DNA of 64,000 bases, taken from Sphingomonas sp. SUN039 (GTDB lineage Bacteria; Pseudomonadota; Alphaproteobacteria; Sphingomonadales; Sphingomonadaceae). A program made the translations under genes and the position numbers. The stretch covers positions 2,152,001 through 2,216,000 of the forward strand of contig NZ_CP096972.1 of assembly GCF_024758725.1 (NCBI RefSeq), read 5' to 3'. Within the stretch, counting starts at the first letter, position 1. Each line of letters opens with the position of its first letter. Shown piece after piece: positions 54,986-63,089 of this stretch. The notes below the pieces were generated by a model. That model had not been told where the DNA came from and searched no databases. It worked only from the letters and a program-made list of their open reading frames with translations.

Positions 54986-55060
54986 TGGCTGGGGCGGCAG
55001 GATTCGAACCTGCGAATGGCGGCATCAAAAGCCGCTGCCTTACCGCTTGGCGACGCCCCA
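54986..55060 (-). tRNA. tRNA-Gln (anticodon UUG)
   Basis: The 75-base gene on the minus strand begins TGGGGCGTCGCCAAGCGG and ends with CGCCCCA-G-CCA. The acceptor stem pairs fully with the U1-A72 typical of glutamine tRNAs. The anticodon loop TTTTGAT between GCGGC and GCCGC gives anticodon TTG at 55026-55028. The T arm GGTTCGAATCC is standard, and CCA is encoded. Its last 18 bases are the putative attachment core. Confidence 0.97.
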
Positions 55061-55115
55061 GCACGACGGAACGCGGCCCTTAGCCAAGCCGCGCACGGTT
55101 GCAAAGGAGTAGGCG

Positions 55116-56204
55116 TTAATTCGGGCCGATCCGGTGCACCCAGCCGTGGGGATCGGCTTGTGTCCCGCGCTGGATCGCGACCAGCCGGTCCTTGAGCCGC
55201 TCGGTCAACTGGCCGGGTCCGCCCGCGCCGATGGTGAAATTGCCGTTCGCGCTCCGCACTTCCCCGATGCTGGTGACGACCGCCGCCGTGCCGCACGCAA
55301 ATGCCTCGCGCAGATGGCCGCTGGCCGCATCGGCGCGCCACTGGTCGATGGCATAGGGCTCTTCGCGCACCGTCAGCCCCTCGTCGCGGGCAAGCATCAT
55401 CAGCGAATCGCGGGTAATCCCCTCAAGGATCGTCCCCGACAGAGCGGGGGTGGCAATCGACCCGTCGTCGAACGCGAAGAACACATTCATCCCGCCGAGT
55501 TCCTCGACATAACGGCGCTCGACCGCGTCGAGGAACACGACCTGGTCGCATCCGTGCGCGGTGGCTTCGGCCATGGCGGGCAAGCTCGCGGCGTAATTGC
55601 CGCCGCATTTCGCCGCCCCCGTCCCGCCCGGCGCGGCGCGGGTGTACTGGTCAGAAACCCAGATCGAAATCGCCCGCGCCCCGCCCTTCCAGTAATTGCC
55701 CGACGGGCTGGCGATGACCAGATAGAGATACTCCGCCGAGGGCTTCACCCCCAGGAACACTTCGGACGCGAACATGAAGGGGCGCAAATAGATCGACGCG
55801 CCGTCGATGCTCGGCATCCAGTCGGCGTCCGCGCGCAGCAGCGCTTCGACCGATCCGACGAACATCTCCTCCGGCAATTCGGGCATGGCGAGGCGCGTTG
55901 CCGACCGGTTGAAGCGCGCCGCATTGGCGAACGGCCGGAACAGCGCGGTCGCGCCGTCGGGATGGCGATACGCCTTCATCCCCTCGAAGATTTCCTGCGC
56001 GTAATGGAGCACGGCGGTGGCGGGATCCATCGGGATGGGTCCGCGCGCTACAACTTTGGCATCGTGCCAGCCCTTGCCGTCGGCATAGCGGATCATCGCC
56101 ATATGGTCGGTGAACACCCGCCCGAAACCGGGATCGGCAAGCAACGCCGCGCGGGCATCGGGCGTGACGCAATTCGGATTCGGCGCGAACGCAAAGTCGG
56201 ACAT
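55116..56204 (-). CDS. ilvE: branched-chain amino acid aminotransferase
   Basis: This 362-residue PLP enzyme transfers the amino group between glutamate and branched-chain 2-oxo acids, the last step of Val/Leu/Ile synthesis. It is the long IlvE form: FEGMKAYRHPDGATALFRP and YLRPFMFASEVFLGV. The PLP Lys is in GAAKCGGNYAASLPA, and ELGGMNVFFAF, GTILEGITRDS and AFACGTAAVVTSIGEV follow. It stands alone between tRNA-Gln and a divergent MarR gene. Confidence 0.94.
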   Translation of the reverse strand: MSDFAFAPNPNCVTPDARAALLADPGFGRVFTDHMAMIRYADGKGWHDAKVVARGPIPMDPATAVLHYAQEIFEGMKAYRHPDGATALFRPFANAARFNRSATRLAMPELPEEMFVGSVEALLRADADWMPSIDGASIYLRPFMFASEVFLGVKPSAEYLYLVIASPSGNYWKGGARAISIWVSDQYTRAAPGGTGAAKCGGNYAASLPAMAEATAHGCDQVVFLDAVERRYVEELGGMNVFFAFDDGSIATPALSGTILEGITRDSLMMLARDEGLTVREEPYAIDQWRADAASGHLREAFACGTAAVVTSIGEVRSANGNFTIGAGGPGQLTERLKDRLVAIQRGTQADPHGWVHRIGPN

Positions 56205-56258
56205 CAGGCTCTCCGCAGGTCTTGCCTCGGCCTATCCAGACTGGCAGAACAGGTCAAC

Positions 56259-56774
56259 ATGGCTGGCCCAATTTCCCCGAACGCGATGTCGACGCCGCGT
56301 GCCTCGCCGCTGTTCCTGCGCGAACCCGAAATCCGGCGCGGCGTCGAACTGCTCTATTTCGGCTATTCGCACATGACGCGCAGTGCCGATGCGTTGCTGG
56401 CCGAACACGGGCTCGGCCGCGCGCACCAGCGGGCGCTGTACTTCATTGCGCGCCAGCCCGGCTTGACCGTGGGCGAATTGCTTCGGCTGCTCGCGATCAC
56501 CAAACAGTCGCTGGGTCGCGTGCTGACCGAACTCACCACCCGCAATCTGGTCGCCACCGCCCCGGGCGAGACCGACCGGCGCCAGAAACTGCTGCGCCTG
56601 ACCGACACGGGCGCCGCCCTCGAAATCGACCTGTTCGACCGGCTGCGCGAGCGGTTGTCGGCGGCCTATGGCCGCGCGGGGCAGGAAGCGGTGACCGGGT
56701 TCTGGCAAGTCCTCGAAGGCCTGATCCCGCCCGAAGACCGCGCGCTGGCGATGGAGTTGAGCCGGGGGGAGTGA
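56259..56774 (+). CDS. MarR-family transcriptional regulator
   Basis: This is a 171-residue winged-helix regulator. The HTH region is LTVGELLRLLAITKQSLGRVLTEL (about 71-94), followed by the wing with the MarR-typical DRRQKLLRLTDTG. The ATG at 56259 is used; a second at 56286 would remove nine residues. It is divergent from ilvE with a 54-base gap, so it may regulate itself and possibly ilvE. Ligand unknown. Confidence 0.88.
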   Translation: MAGPISPNAMSTPRASPLFLREPEIRRGVELLYFGYSHMTRSADALLAEHGLGRAHQRALYFIARQPGLTVGELLRLLAITKQSLGRVLTELTTRNLVATAPGETDRRQKLLRLTDTGAALEIDLFDRLRERLSAAYGRAGQEAVTGFWQVLEGLIPPEDRALAMELSRGE

Positions 56775-56830
56775 GGGGGGCGGATCGTCCGGTTTTCATT
56801 CTTACCGTTCGGTTTGCAGACATTCCCAAG

Positions 56831-56856
56831 CACGTCACCCCGTGCTTGACACGGGG
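56831..56856 (+). repeat. REP-like hairpin, left copy of an inverted pair
   Basis: This 26-base element contains a 7-bp stem, CCCCGTG and CACGGGG, around CTTGA. Its exact reverse complement is at 57841-57866, on the other side of the DUF4336 gene. Hairpins of this type are dispersed in many alphaproteobacterial genomes. Confidence 0.7.
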
Positions 56857-56992
56857 CTAGGCTTCTCTTGGTCTGCTCGGGTGTCGAACCACTGCTTAGC
56901 TGTGGCATTCAATATGTCTCGACGCTGCAACGTCACTAACCGACAACTTTGCAGTCGTTGGCAGACAGGGCCTCGCCACCTAAGAGCGGACG

Positions 56993-57688
56993 ATGTCTGG
57001 GAGCAAAGTCGAGGCCGTCACCGACGGCATTTGGTGTCTGAATTCCCATTTTCTGTCGCTTGGCTGCAAGGGCAGCTTGCGCATGACGACGATCTCAACG
57101 TCGGAAGGGTTGATTCTGTATTCGCCAGTGCACCTTGACGATGCGCACGTTGTGCAAATCGGTGAGCTCGGGCGGGTATCGGTGATCGTAGCTCCCAATC
57201 TCTACCACCACCTGTTTCTTCGCGAATGCGCTACGACGTTCAGGCCCGCGCGAATTCTCCTGCCGCAAGGCCTTGCCGAGAAGATTGGTCCCATAGCGGG
57301 GTCGGAAGTTATCGACGGCCAAACCAGGATCGCTCCCGAGGCGGAAATCGAGCAATTCACTTTCGCGGGCCACCGGATTCGCGAAACGATCCTGTATCAT
57401 AGATCATCAAAAACACTCGTCACGTCCGATCTTATCTATAATTATACGACGGACCAGTTCCCTTCAGAAAGGCTCTGGTTCAAAATGATCGGCTGTTATG
57501 GAAGCCCGAAGGTTGCCTTCTACCACCGCTTTTCGATCAAGGATAAATCTTCGGCTGTGGCACTCGTCGAGTGGGTACGGCTTAGGCAAGTTGACCGAAT
57601 AATCATGAGCCACGGCCGAATCTTTGAGTCGCTCCAAGCTGGTGACGTATTTGTGGAAGCATGGAAGCGGATCGCCAAACTTTCCTGA
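56993..57688 (+). CDS. DUF4336 family protein
   Basis: This 231-residue protein has GIWCLNSHFLSLGCKGSLRM, ILYSPVHLDD, IVAPNLYHHLFLREC and HRSSKTLVTSDLIYNY, the pattern of DUF4336, a group related to the metallo-beta-lactamase fold but without the full HxHxDH metal motif. Function is unknown. Composition is less GC-rich than its neighbours. The gene is enclosed by two inverted REP-like hairpins, which suggests it arrived as a unit. Confidence 0.8.
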   Translation: MSGSKVEAVTDGIWCLNSHFLSLGCKGSLRMTTISTSEGLILYSPVHLDDAHVVQIGELGRVSVIVAPNLYHHLFLRECATTFRPARILLPQGLAEKIGPIAGSEVIDGQTRIAPEAEIEQFTFAGHRIRETILYHRSSKTLVTSDLIYNYTTDQFPSERLWFKMIGCYGSPKVAFYHRFSIKDKSSAVALVEWVRLRQVDRIIMSHGRIFESLQAGDVFVEAWKRIAKLS

Positions 57689-57840
57689 TCTGGTGCGAAT
57701 TGATGTCGGCTATGGCCCGCCAAACGCTCAAAAGCTGCCGTTCCGGACTCCCCAACAAACCTGCCGTTGGTTTGCGAGGTTGGGTCGAATTCAATGCCCC
57801 ACCAACTGCTTCCGCGGGTCGGCATCGACGGAAAGCCAAC

Positions 57841-57866
57841 CCCCGTGTCAAGCACGGGGTGACGTG
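57841..57866 (-). repeat. REP-like hairpin, right copy of an inverted pair
   Basis: Exact reverse complement of 56831-56856, with the same CCCCGTG/CACGGGG stem. Together they enclose about one kilobase carrying only the DUF4336 gene. Confidence 0.7.
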
Positions 57867-58131
57867 GCGGGGGTGTCCGCTCTCGGTTGGGCATATTATG
57901 TGCTCGAACGTCCGAAATCTGTTCGATAGCGGCTGATCATGCCCTCGACGGTTTGCGGCCATCGCATCTTGACAGGCAACTTCGTTCGCTATATGTTCTC
58001 GCCAAACCTTCGGCTCTTTCCACCGTCGATCGAAGCGCGGCTCCGGTGAAATGCGCGACCGAGCGGGAATACGCGCGCCGTTGATGTGTCCGCATGTCTC
58101 CTTCACGTCCCGCCTGACCCGTGCGGCGGGC

Positions 58132-58168
58132 GTTTCAGGTGTGACCTTTGTGACCTTTGGCGGAAATC
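58132..58168 (+). repeat. 37-base dispersed repeat, copy 1
   Basis: The element contains two tandem GTGACCTTT units and ends GGCGGAAATC. Its exact reverse complement is at 63829-63865 upstream of tlyA. Here it lies just downstream of the proC stop. Confidence 0.75.
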
Positions 58169-58182
58169 GGTCGTTTTCGGCC

Positions 58183-58965
58183 TCAGCCGTTGCCCAATTC
58201 CCGGTTGCGCGCCTGTGCGGCCTTTAGCGCGGCGGCGACCAGCGCGTTTAGCGCGGCGCCCTCGTCGAGCACGTCCAGCCCGACCCGCGTCGAGCCGCCC
58301 TTGCTCGCCACGCGATCGGCCAGCACGCCGAGCGGTTCGGGCGACGCCTTGGCCAATGATGCCGCGCCCGCGACGGTGGCGCGGGCCAGTCGGTCGGCCA
58401 TGTCGGGGGACAGGCCCATCGCCGCGCCGCCCTCGGCCAAGGCCTGGGCGAAGCGATAGACGAGCGCCGGACCCGATCCCGACAGCGCGGTGACGGCGTC
58501 GAACAGCCCCTCGTCATCGATCCATTCGACCAGCCCGAGCGGGGCCATCAGCGCGGTAATTCCCGCACGGTCTGCCCCCGGGGCATGCAGCGCGACCGCG
58601 CCCTCGCCGATCGCAACCGGCAGGTTCGGCATCACACGGACGACCCGATGTGCGTGCGGGAACGCCTCGACCAATTTCGCATGGCGCGTGCCCGCGAGGA
58701 TCGACAGCACGACCGTCTCCGGCCCCGTTGCCCGCGCCACCACCGGCGCGATATCGCCCAGCATCTGCGGCTTGACCCCCAGCATCAGCATCGCGGGCGG
58801 GGATTCGTCGGGCAGCGTCGCGACCGCGCGGACGCCGTCGAAGTGCGGGAGGGCGGGGTCGATCACTGTGACGCGGGCGGGGTCCATCCCCGTCGCCAGC
58901 CAGCGCGACAGCATCGCGCCCGCCATCGCGCCGCAGCCGATCAGCCAGAAGCGATCCGTACTCAC
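58183..58965 (-). CDS. proC: pyrroline-5-carboxylate reductase
   Basis: ProC makes proline from pyrroline-5-carboxylate with NAD(P)H. The start is the GTG at 58965 (VSTDRFWLIGCGAMAGAML), overlapping the YbjN stop in GTGA; the product is 260 residues. Motifs are IGCGAMAGAM at 9-18 (Rossmann), GVKPQM, SILAG, VRVMPNLPVAIGEGA and the C-terminal signature LSGSGPALVYRFAQALAEGG. The last helix holds VASKGGSTRVGLDVLDEG, which usually reads SPGGTT. Confidence 0.92.
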   Translation of the reverse strand: MSTDRFWLIGCGAMAGAMLSRWLATGMDPARVTVIDPALPHFDGVRAVATLPDESPPAMLMLGVKPQMLGDIAPVVARATGPETVVLSILAGTRHAKLVEAFPHAHRVVRVMPNLPVAIGEGAVALHAPGADRAGITALMAPLGLVEWIDDEGLFDAVTALSGSGPALVYRFAQALAEGGAAMGLSPDMADRLARATVAGAASLAKASPEPLGVLADRVASKGGSTRVGLDVLDEGAALNALVAAALKAAQARNRELGNG

Positions 58966-59471
58966 GCCTCGCCACGCGTTTCGACCAGCGCCGCCGCGAT
59001 GGCGTCTTTCGGCGACTTCCCGCCCCACAGCACGAACTGGAACACAGGATAGAACCGATCGACCTCGTCCACCGCTGCCTCGATCACGGTTTCGGCCTGG
59101 TCGAGGCTCAGTCCCGGCTCGTCGCCGCTGTCGACCAGCACCGCATGGCGGAACAGCACCGTGCCGCCGCCCGACCACAGCTCGAAATGGCCGAGCCACA
59201 GCTGCTCGTTGATCAGGCCGATGGCCTCGTACACCGTCGCCATCTGGTGGTCGGCGACCTTGATGTCCGGGAATGCCATGAATTGCAGGACATTGTCGTC
59301 GTCGCGCCACACGCCGCGCAGCTCGTACTGGCCCCAAGACCCCTGCGCCGACGCCACGATTTCCTCGTCGCCGATGCGCTCGTGCGTCCAGCCATGCGCC
59401 TCGAACCATGCCTCCAGCATGTCGATGGGGGCCGCGCGCTGCCCGTCCATGTCGATTTCGACCGATGTCAT
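58962..59471 (-). CDS. YbjN domain-containing protein
   Basis: This 169-residue protein starts at the ATG at 59471 (MTSVEIDMDGQRAAPIDML). The YbjN fold, related to type III secretion chaperones, is seen in MLEAWFEAHGWTHERIGDEEI, LQFMAFPDIKVADHQMATVYEAIGLIN and DEVDRFYPVFQFVLWGGKSP. Family members are cytoplasmic and act as putative chaperones or sensory regulators. Coupling to proC by overlap is common in alphaproteobacteria. Confidence 0.87.
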   Translation of the reverse strand: MTSVEIDMDGQRAAPIDMLEAWFEAHGWTHERIGDEEIVASAQGSWGQYELRGVWRDDDNVLQFMAFPDIKVADHQMATVYEAIGLINEQLWLGHFELWSGGGTVLFRHAVLVDSGDEPGLSLDQAETVIEAAVDEVDRFYPVFQFVLWGGKSPKDAIAAALVETRGEA

Positions 59472-59576
59472 CGGTCGTGCGTGACTCGCCTTTACGTGCG
59501 ATGCAAGGCTGGGCCACGCGAAACTGTGGATAAGCGCGTGTAACCGTGCGGCATCAGCCGTCGAATGGGGAGGTAC

Positions 59577-60107
59577 GTGGCAACCGACGAAGCTCAACTC
59601 CGGCACCTCATGCAGGCGAGCCTCGACGGCAATGCGGCGGCGACGCATGCGCTGCTGTCGGCGCTCGTGCCCGTACTGCGGCGCTATTACGCGCGGCGGA
59701 TGGCGTCGGCAGCCGATCTGGAGGATCTGGTGCAGGAAACCCTGATTGCCGTCCACACCCGCCGCGCGAGTTACGACCGGACCCGCGCGTTCGGCCCGTG
59801 GCTGTTCGCGGTCGCGCGCTACAAGATGATCGACCATTTCCGCCGCAGCCGCCACGATGTCGCGCTCGACGATCTCGGCGATCTGCTGGGCGACGGCGGG
59901 TTCGAGGATGCGGTGTCAGCGCGGCTCGATATCGATGCGGCGCTGGCGACGCTGTCGCCCAAACAGGCGGCGACGATCCGCGCGACCAAGATCGAGGGGC
60001 TGAGCATTGCCGAGGCGGCGGCGCGCGACGATATTTCGGAGGCCGATGTGAAAGTGTCGGTCCACCGCGGGCTGAAGGCGCTGGCCAAAAGATTGAGACC
60101 CGACTGA
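59577..60107 (+). CDS. ECF-type RNA polymerase sigma factor (partner of NrsF)
   Basis: GTG at 59577 preceded by GGGGAGG is preferred over an ATG 12 bases upstream that overlaps this Shine-Dalgarno; the product is 176 residues. Region 2 has YYARRMASAADLEDLVQETLIAVH and GPWLFAVARYKMIDHFRRSR. Region 4 has LATLSPKQAATIRATKIEGLSIAE. It is paired through a TGATG overlap with the DUF1109 gene, the membrane anti-sigma factor, as for Caulobacter SigF-NrsF. Confidence 0.9.
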   Translation: MATDEAQLRHLMQASLDGNAAATHALLSALVPVLRRYYARRMASAADLEDLVQETLIAVHTRRASYDRTRAFGPWLFAVARYKMIDHFRRSRHDVALDDLGDLLGDGGFEDAVSARLDIDAALATLSPKQAATIRATKIEGLSIAEAAARDDISEADVKVSVHRGLKALAKRLRPD

Positions 60108-60748
60108 TGGATACCGACGCCCTGATCGAAGCACTGGCGCGCGACACCGCCCCGGTGCCGCGCCATGCCGCGCCGTTGCGGCTTGGACTGAGCCTGTTCG
60201 CGGGTATGGCAGCGACGCTGGTCCTGATCGCCGCCACGCTGGGGTTTCGGCCCGACCTCGACCTCGCGATGGCAGGGACCATGTTCTGGATGAAGCTGTC
60301 GTACACTGCCTCGCTCGCGCTGGTCGCGATTGCGGCGCTGCTCACCCTGATCCGGCCGGAGGCGCGACCGCCCCGCTGGCTGTGGTTGCTGACCATCCCG
60401 GTCGCGCTGCTCGGCTTGGTCAGCGCGCACGAACTCGCCGAAATGCCGCATGACGACTGGCTACAAATGTGGTTCGGGCGGAGCTGGTCGGTATGTTCGC
60501 CGCTGATCGCGGTGTTCGCGGTGCCGATTGCGGGCGCGCTGGTTCTGGTCGTCCGCCAATTCGCGCCGACCCGGCTGCGCGCGACCGGGGCGGTGATCGG
60601 GCTGGCGTCGGGCGCGGCGTCGGCAACGCTCTACAGCCTGCACTGCCCGGAGGCAGGCGCGAGTTTCGTGCTGACCTGGTATTCGCTGGGGATAGCGGCG
60701 GCGACCGCCGCTGGCTGGGCGCTCGGCCCGAAACTGCTGCGCTGGTAG
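60107..60748 (+). CDS. NrsF/DUF1109 membrane anti-sigma factor
   Basis: This is a 213-residue six-span protein. The N-terminal tail MDTDALIEALARDTAPVPRH faces the cytoplasm. Conserved Cys residues in SVCSPLIAVFAVPI and in LYSLHCPEAGASF are those linked to heavy-metal or oxidative sensing in NrsF proteins. It would hold the sigma factor at the membrane until stress releases it. Translational coupling to the sigma gene is direct. Confidence 0.88.
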   Translation: MDTDALIEALARDTAPVPRHAAPLRLGLSLFAGMAATLVLIAATLGFRPDLDLAMAGTMFWMKLSYTASLALVAIAALLTLIRPEARPPRWLWLLTIPVALLGLVSAHELAEMPHDDWLQMWFGRSWSVCSPLIAVFAVPIAGALVLVVRQFAPTRLRATGAVIGLASGAASATLYSLHCPEAGASFVLTWYSLGIAAATAAGWALGPKLLRW

Positions 60749-60796
60749 CGTAACCTCGACGTGCGACCGTCCGTATCACCGGCAAAGGAGATTTCC

Positions 60797-61534
60797 ATGT
60801 CCAAGTCCGTGTACACGATTCTCGCGCTGGCCAGCGCCGGCGCGCTCGGGCTGCACCTCGCGGCACCGCAGGTTGCGCCCGAAGCCAGTGCCGCGCCCGT
60901 CACCAGCGGCGCCGACGCCGCGCACCCCGCCGTGATCGAGCTGTACCAGAGCCAGGGCTGTTCCTCCTGCCCGCCCGCGCTGGCGGTGCTCGACGAGGTC
61001 GCCAACCGGCCCGATGTCCTCGCGCTGAACTTTGCGGTTACCTATTGGGACCAGCTCGGCTGGAAGGATATTTACGCCCAACCCGCCTATACCGCGCGGC
61101 AATGGGCCTATTCGCACGCGCAGGGACGCGGCAATGTCCAGACGCCGCAGCTGATCGTCAACGGCCGCGTCGCCGTGCTCGGCAGCCGCAAGGGCGAGGT
61201 GGAGCAGGCGATCGCCCGTAATGCGCGCACCGGCGGCCCGGCGCTGGCGGCTCAGGGCAACACGATCACCATCGCCGCGGCGCCTTTCGCCAAACCGGCG
61301 ACCGTCTGGCTCGTCGGCTACGACCCGCGAACGGTGCAAGTGCCGATCCGCGCGGGCGAAAACAACGGGCGGACCCTGCCCCACCGCAACATCGTGCGGC
61401 AGCTGGTGGCACTCGGGAGTTGGTCGGGCAAGGCCGTCAGCCTGACCGCGCCCTCGACACCCGCTGGATTGAAGCGCGCCGTCCTCGTCCAGTCGGGAAC
61501 CGGCGGGCCGATTTTGGCGGCGGCGCGGCTGTAG
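60797..61534 (+). CDS. DUF1223 exported thioredoxin-like protein
   Basis: The 245-residue protein has an N-terminal signal segment and, after it, VIELYQSQGCSSCPPALAVLDEVA, the DUF1223 CxxCPPA motif in a thioredoxin-like fold. NVQTPQLIVNGRVAVLGSRKGEV follows. Start ATG at 60797 with AAAGGAG upstream. A periplasmic redox or metal-related role is likely. It follows the sigma/NrsF pair by 48 bases and may be part of their regulon. Confidence 0.87.
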   Translation: MSKSVYTILALASAGALGLHLAAPQVAPEASAAPVTSGADAAHPAVIELYQSQGCSSCPPALAVLDEVANRPDVLALNFAVTYWDQLGWKDIYAQPAYTARQWAYSHAQGRGNVQTPQLIVNGRVAVLGSRKGEVEQAIARNARTGGPALAAQGNTITIAAAPFAKPATVWLVGYDPRTVQVPIRAGENNGRTLPHRNIVRQLVALGSWSGKAVSLTAPSTPAGLKRAVLVQSGTGGPILAAARL

Positions 61535-61535
61535 G

Positions 61536-61781
61536 TTACTTCTTCTTCGCTTCCAGCGCGTCGAGCCGCGCCTTGAGCGCGTCGGCCTCGTCGCGCGCCG
61601 CAGCGGCCATCGCCTTCACGGCTTCGAATTCGTCGCGGCTGACGAAGTCGAGACCGCCCATCCATTCCTTCATCCGCTCGCGCAGACCGGCTTCGGCTTC
61701 GCGGCCAACCCCGGCCAGCGTTCCCGCAGCCCCGTTCATGAACTTGGCGAAATCGTCGAACAGGCGGTTGTCGGTCTGCAT
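61536..61781 (-). CDS. ubiK: ubiquinone biosynthesis accessory factor UbiK (BMFP family)
   Basis: This 81-residue protein starts at the ATG at 61781 (MQTDNRLFDDFAKFMNGAAG). It has an amphipathic N-terminus and a C-terminal trimeric coiled coil, about residues 50-81 (FEAVKAMAAAARDEADALKA, RLDALEAKKK). This is the BMFP/YqiC pattern; in enterobacteria UbiK assists UbiJ in ubiquinone assembly. The stop lies 1 base past the convergent DUF1223 stop. Confidence 0.85.
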   Translation of the reverse strand: MQTDNRLFDDFAKFMNGAAGTLAGVGREAEAGLRERMKEWMGGLDFVSRDEFEAVKAMAAAARDEADALKARLDALEAKKK

Positions 61782-61800
61782 GGCAATAATCCCGTGAAGG

Positions 61801-62361
61801 TCAGCGTGTGAGGTCAATCTGGGTACCGGCGCGGTCGACGACAAGCCCCTCCGCCCCCGGATTGAGGCGGATGATTTCCCAGTTGAGTATCCCGGCGAAC
61901 ACGAGCCAGCCGAGATAGGGCACCATCAGCCATGCCGCCGTCTTCCGCACCCGCCCGAACGCAATCGTCGTCGCCAGCGCTGCTACGAACATCCCGACGA
62001 TGATCGCCAGCGCCATCGTCGGCCGGTGCATCCCGAAAAACACCGGCGACCATGTCAGGTTGAGCGCGAACGCCACGCCGAACAGCGCCACGGCATAGCC
62101 ACGAAACCGCGAACCACGCGCGTTGAGCACGATCGCGACGGCAAGGCCCAGCATCACGTAAAGGATCGTCCACGCCACCGGAAAGGCCCAGCTCGGCGGT
62201 TGAAACCACGGCTTGTCGAGCAGCGCATACCAGCGATTGGCATCGCCCGAATTGCTGAGCGCGCCCGACAGGAAGCCGAGTACGACGACCATCGGCACCG
62301 TGACCAGCGCCCAGCGCCAAAAGGCGGCGCGCAATTGTCCGCTCGATGCCAGCTCACTCAT
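61801..62361 (-). CDS. tspO: TspO/MBR family protein
   Basis: This 186-residue five-span membrane protein starts at the ATG at 62361. The TspO signature is DKPWFQPPSWAFPVAWTILYVMLG (about 49-72), with LNLTWSPVFFGMHRP and VPYLGWLVFAGILNWEIIRLN near the C-terminus. Bacterial TspO binds porphyrins and is linked to tetrapyrrole and stress responses. It follows the TonB remnant on the same strand and precedes ubiK. Confidence 0.92.
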   Translation of the reverse strand: MSELASSGQLRAAFWRWALVTVPMVVVLGFLSGALSNSGDANRWYALLDKPWFQPPSWAFPVAWTILYVMLGLAVAIVLNARGSRFRGYAVALFGVAFALNLTWSPVFFGMHRPTMALAIIVGMFVAALATTIAFGRVRKTAAWLMVPYLGWLVFAGILNWEIIRLNPGAEGLVVDRAGTQIDLTR

Positions 62362-62425
62362 GCGCGACTCCAACCGATACCTGTCAACGACGGGCATGGC
62401 GGATTGTTGCGGAGGCGTGAAGGGG

Positions 62426-63076
62426 TCAGATGTCGGCGGCAATGCTGAGCGAAAGGCGGCGCGCGCCATTGGGCACGAAAAAACCGCTGCCGCCGACATT
62501 CCACCCGAAGGTGTTGGTGACATTGCCGACGAGCGCCCGAAGCAGCACCGGCTTGTCCGCGATCTTGAGCCGGTAACGCGCGCCGAGGCTGATCAGCGTG
62601 CGGCGCTTCATCGTGCCGATGGGCCGCTTGCCGATCAAGCCCCGGTCGACGAGATCGCCGCTGACAGTCGCGTCGAGAAAGATGTTCCCCGCGACGATGT
62701 TCAGGCCCGGCGCGATCTGTCCCGCGACCGACAGTTCCACGCCGCGGTGGCGGACCATGCCGAGCTGGCGAAAGCGGTTGGCGGCGTCGAGGTTGAAATA
62801 GGGCTTGGCGATGTCGAGCACGCCGACAATCGCAGTGACGCCGGGCGAGATCCTCCAACGGACTCCGGCATCCTTTTGCTCGGTGCGGATCGCGGGCGGT
62901 GCCTCGCCGATGTTGACCGCGTTCTGCGGCGCAACCGGGCTTTCCTCGAGACCGCGCGTATAGCCCGCGTAAACGGCAAGCCCCGGCGTCAGGTTGAGCG
63001 CACCGGTCGCGCTGAACAGCCAGGGCGAGTCGCTCGTCGGTGGCACCACCACGGCCGGATTGGGGTCTGACTGCAA
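62426..63076 (-). pseudogene. 3' remnant of a TonB-dependent siderophore receptor gene
   Basis: The 216-residue frame is only the C-terminal part of a beta barrel: VYAGYTRGLEESPVAPQNAV, RTEQKDAGVRWRI, VRHRGVELSVAGQIAPGLNI, ALVGNVTNTFGWNVGGSGFFVP and a terminal LSLSIAADI. The signal peptide, plug and two thirds of the barrel are missing. The frame is cut off directly at the tlyA 3' end, so a deletion joined the two. The remnant is unlikely to form a working receptor. Confidence 0.85.
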
Positions 63077-63089
63077 GATGAACGAACGG

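Larger units (their letters stand above)
57689..58182. other. gene-free stretch with two repeats
   Basis: No supported gene lies in these 494 bases. It holds the right REP-like hairpin (57841-57866) and one copy of the 37-base repeat (58132-58168). The remaining frames show no family features. Confidence 0.55.
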
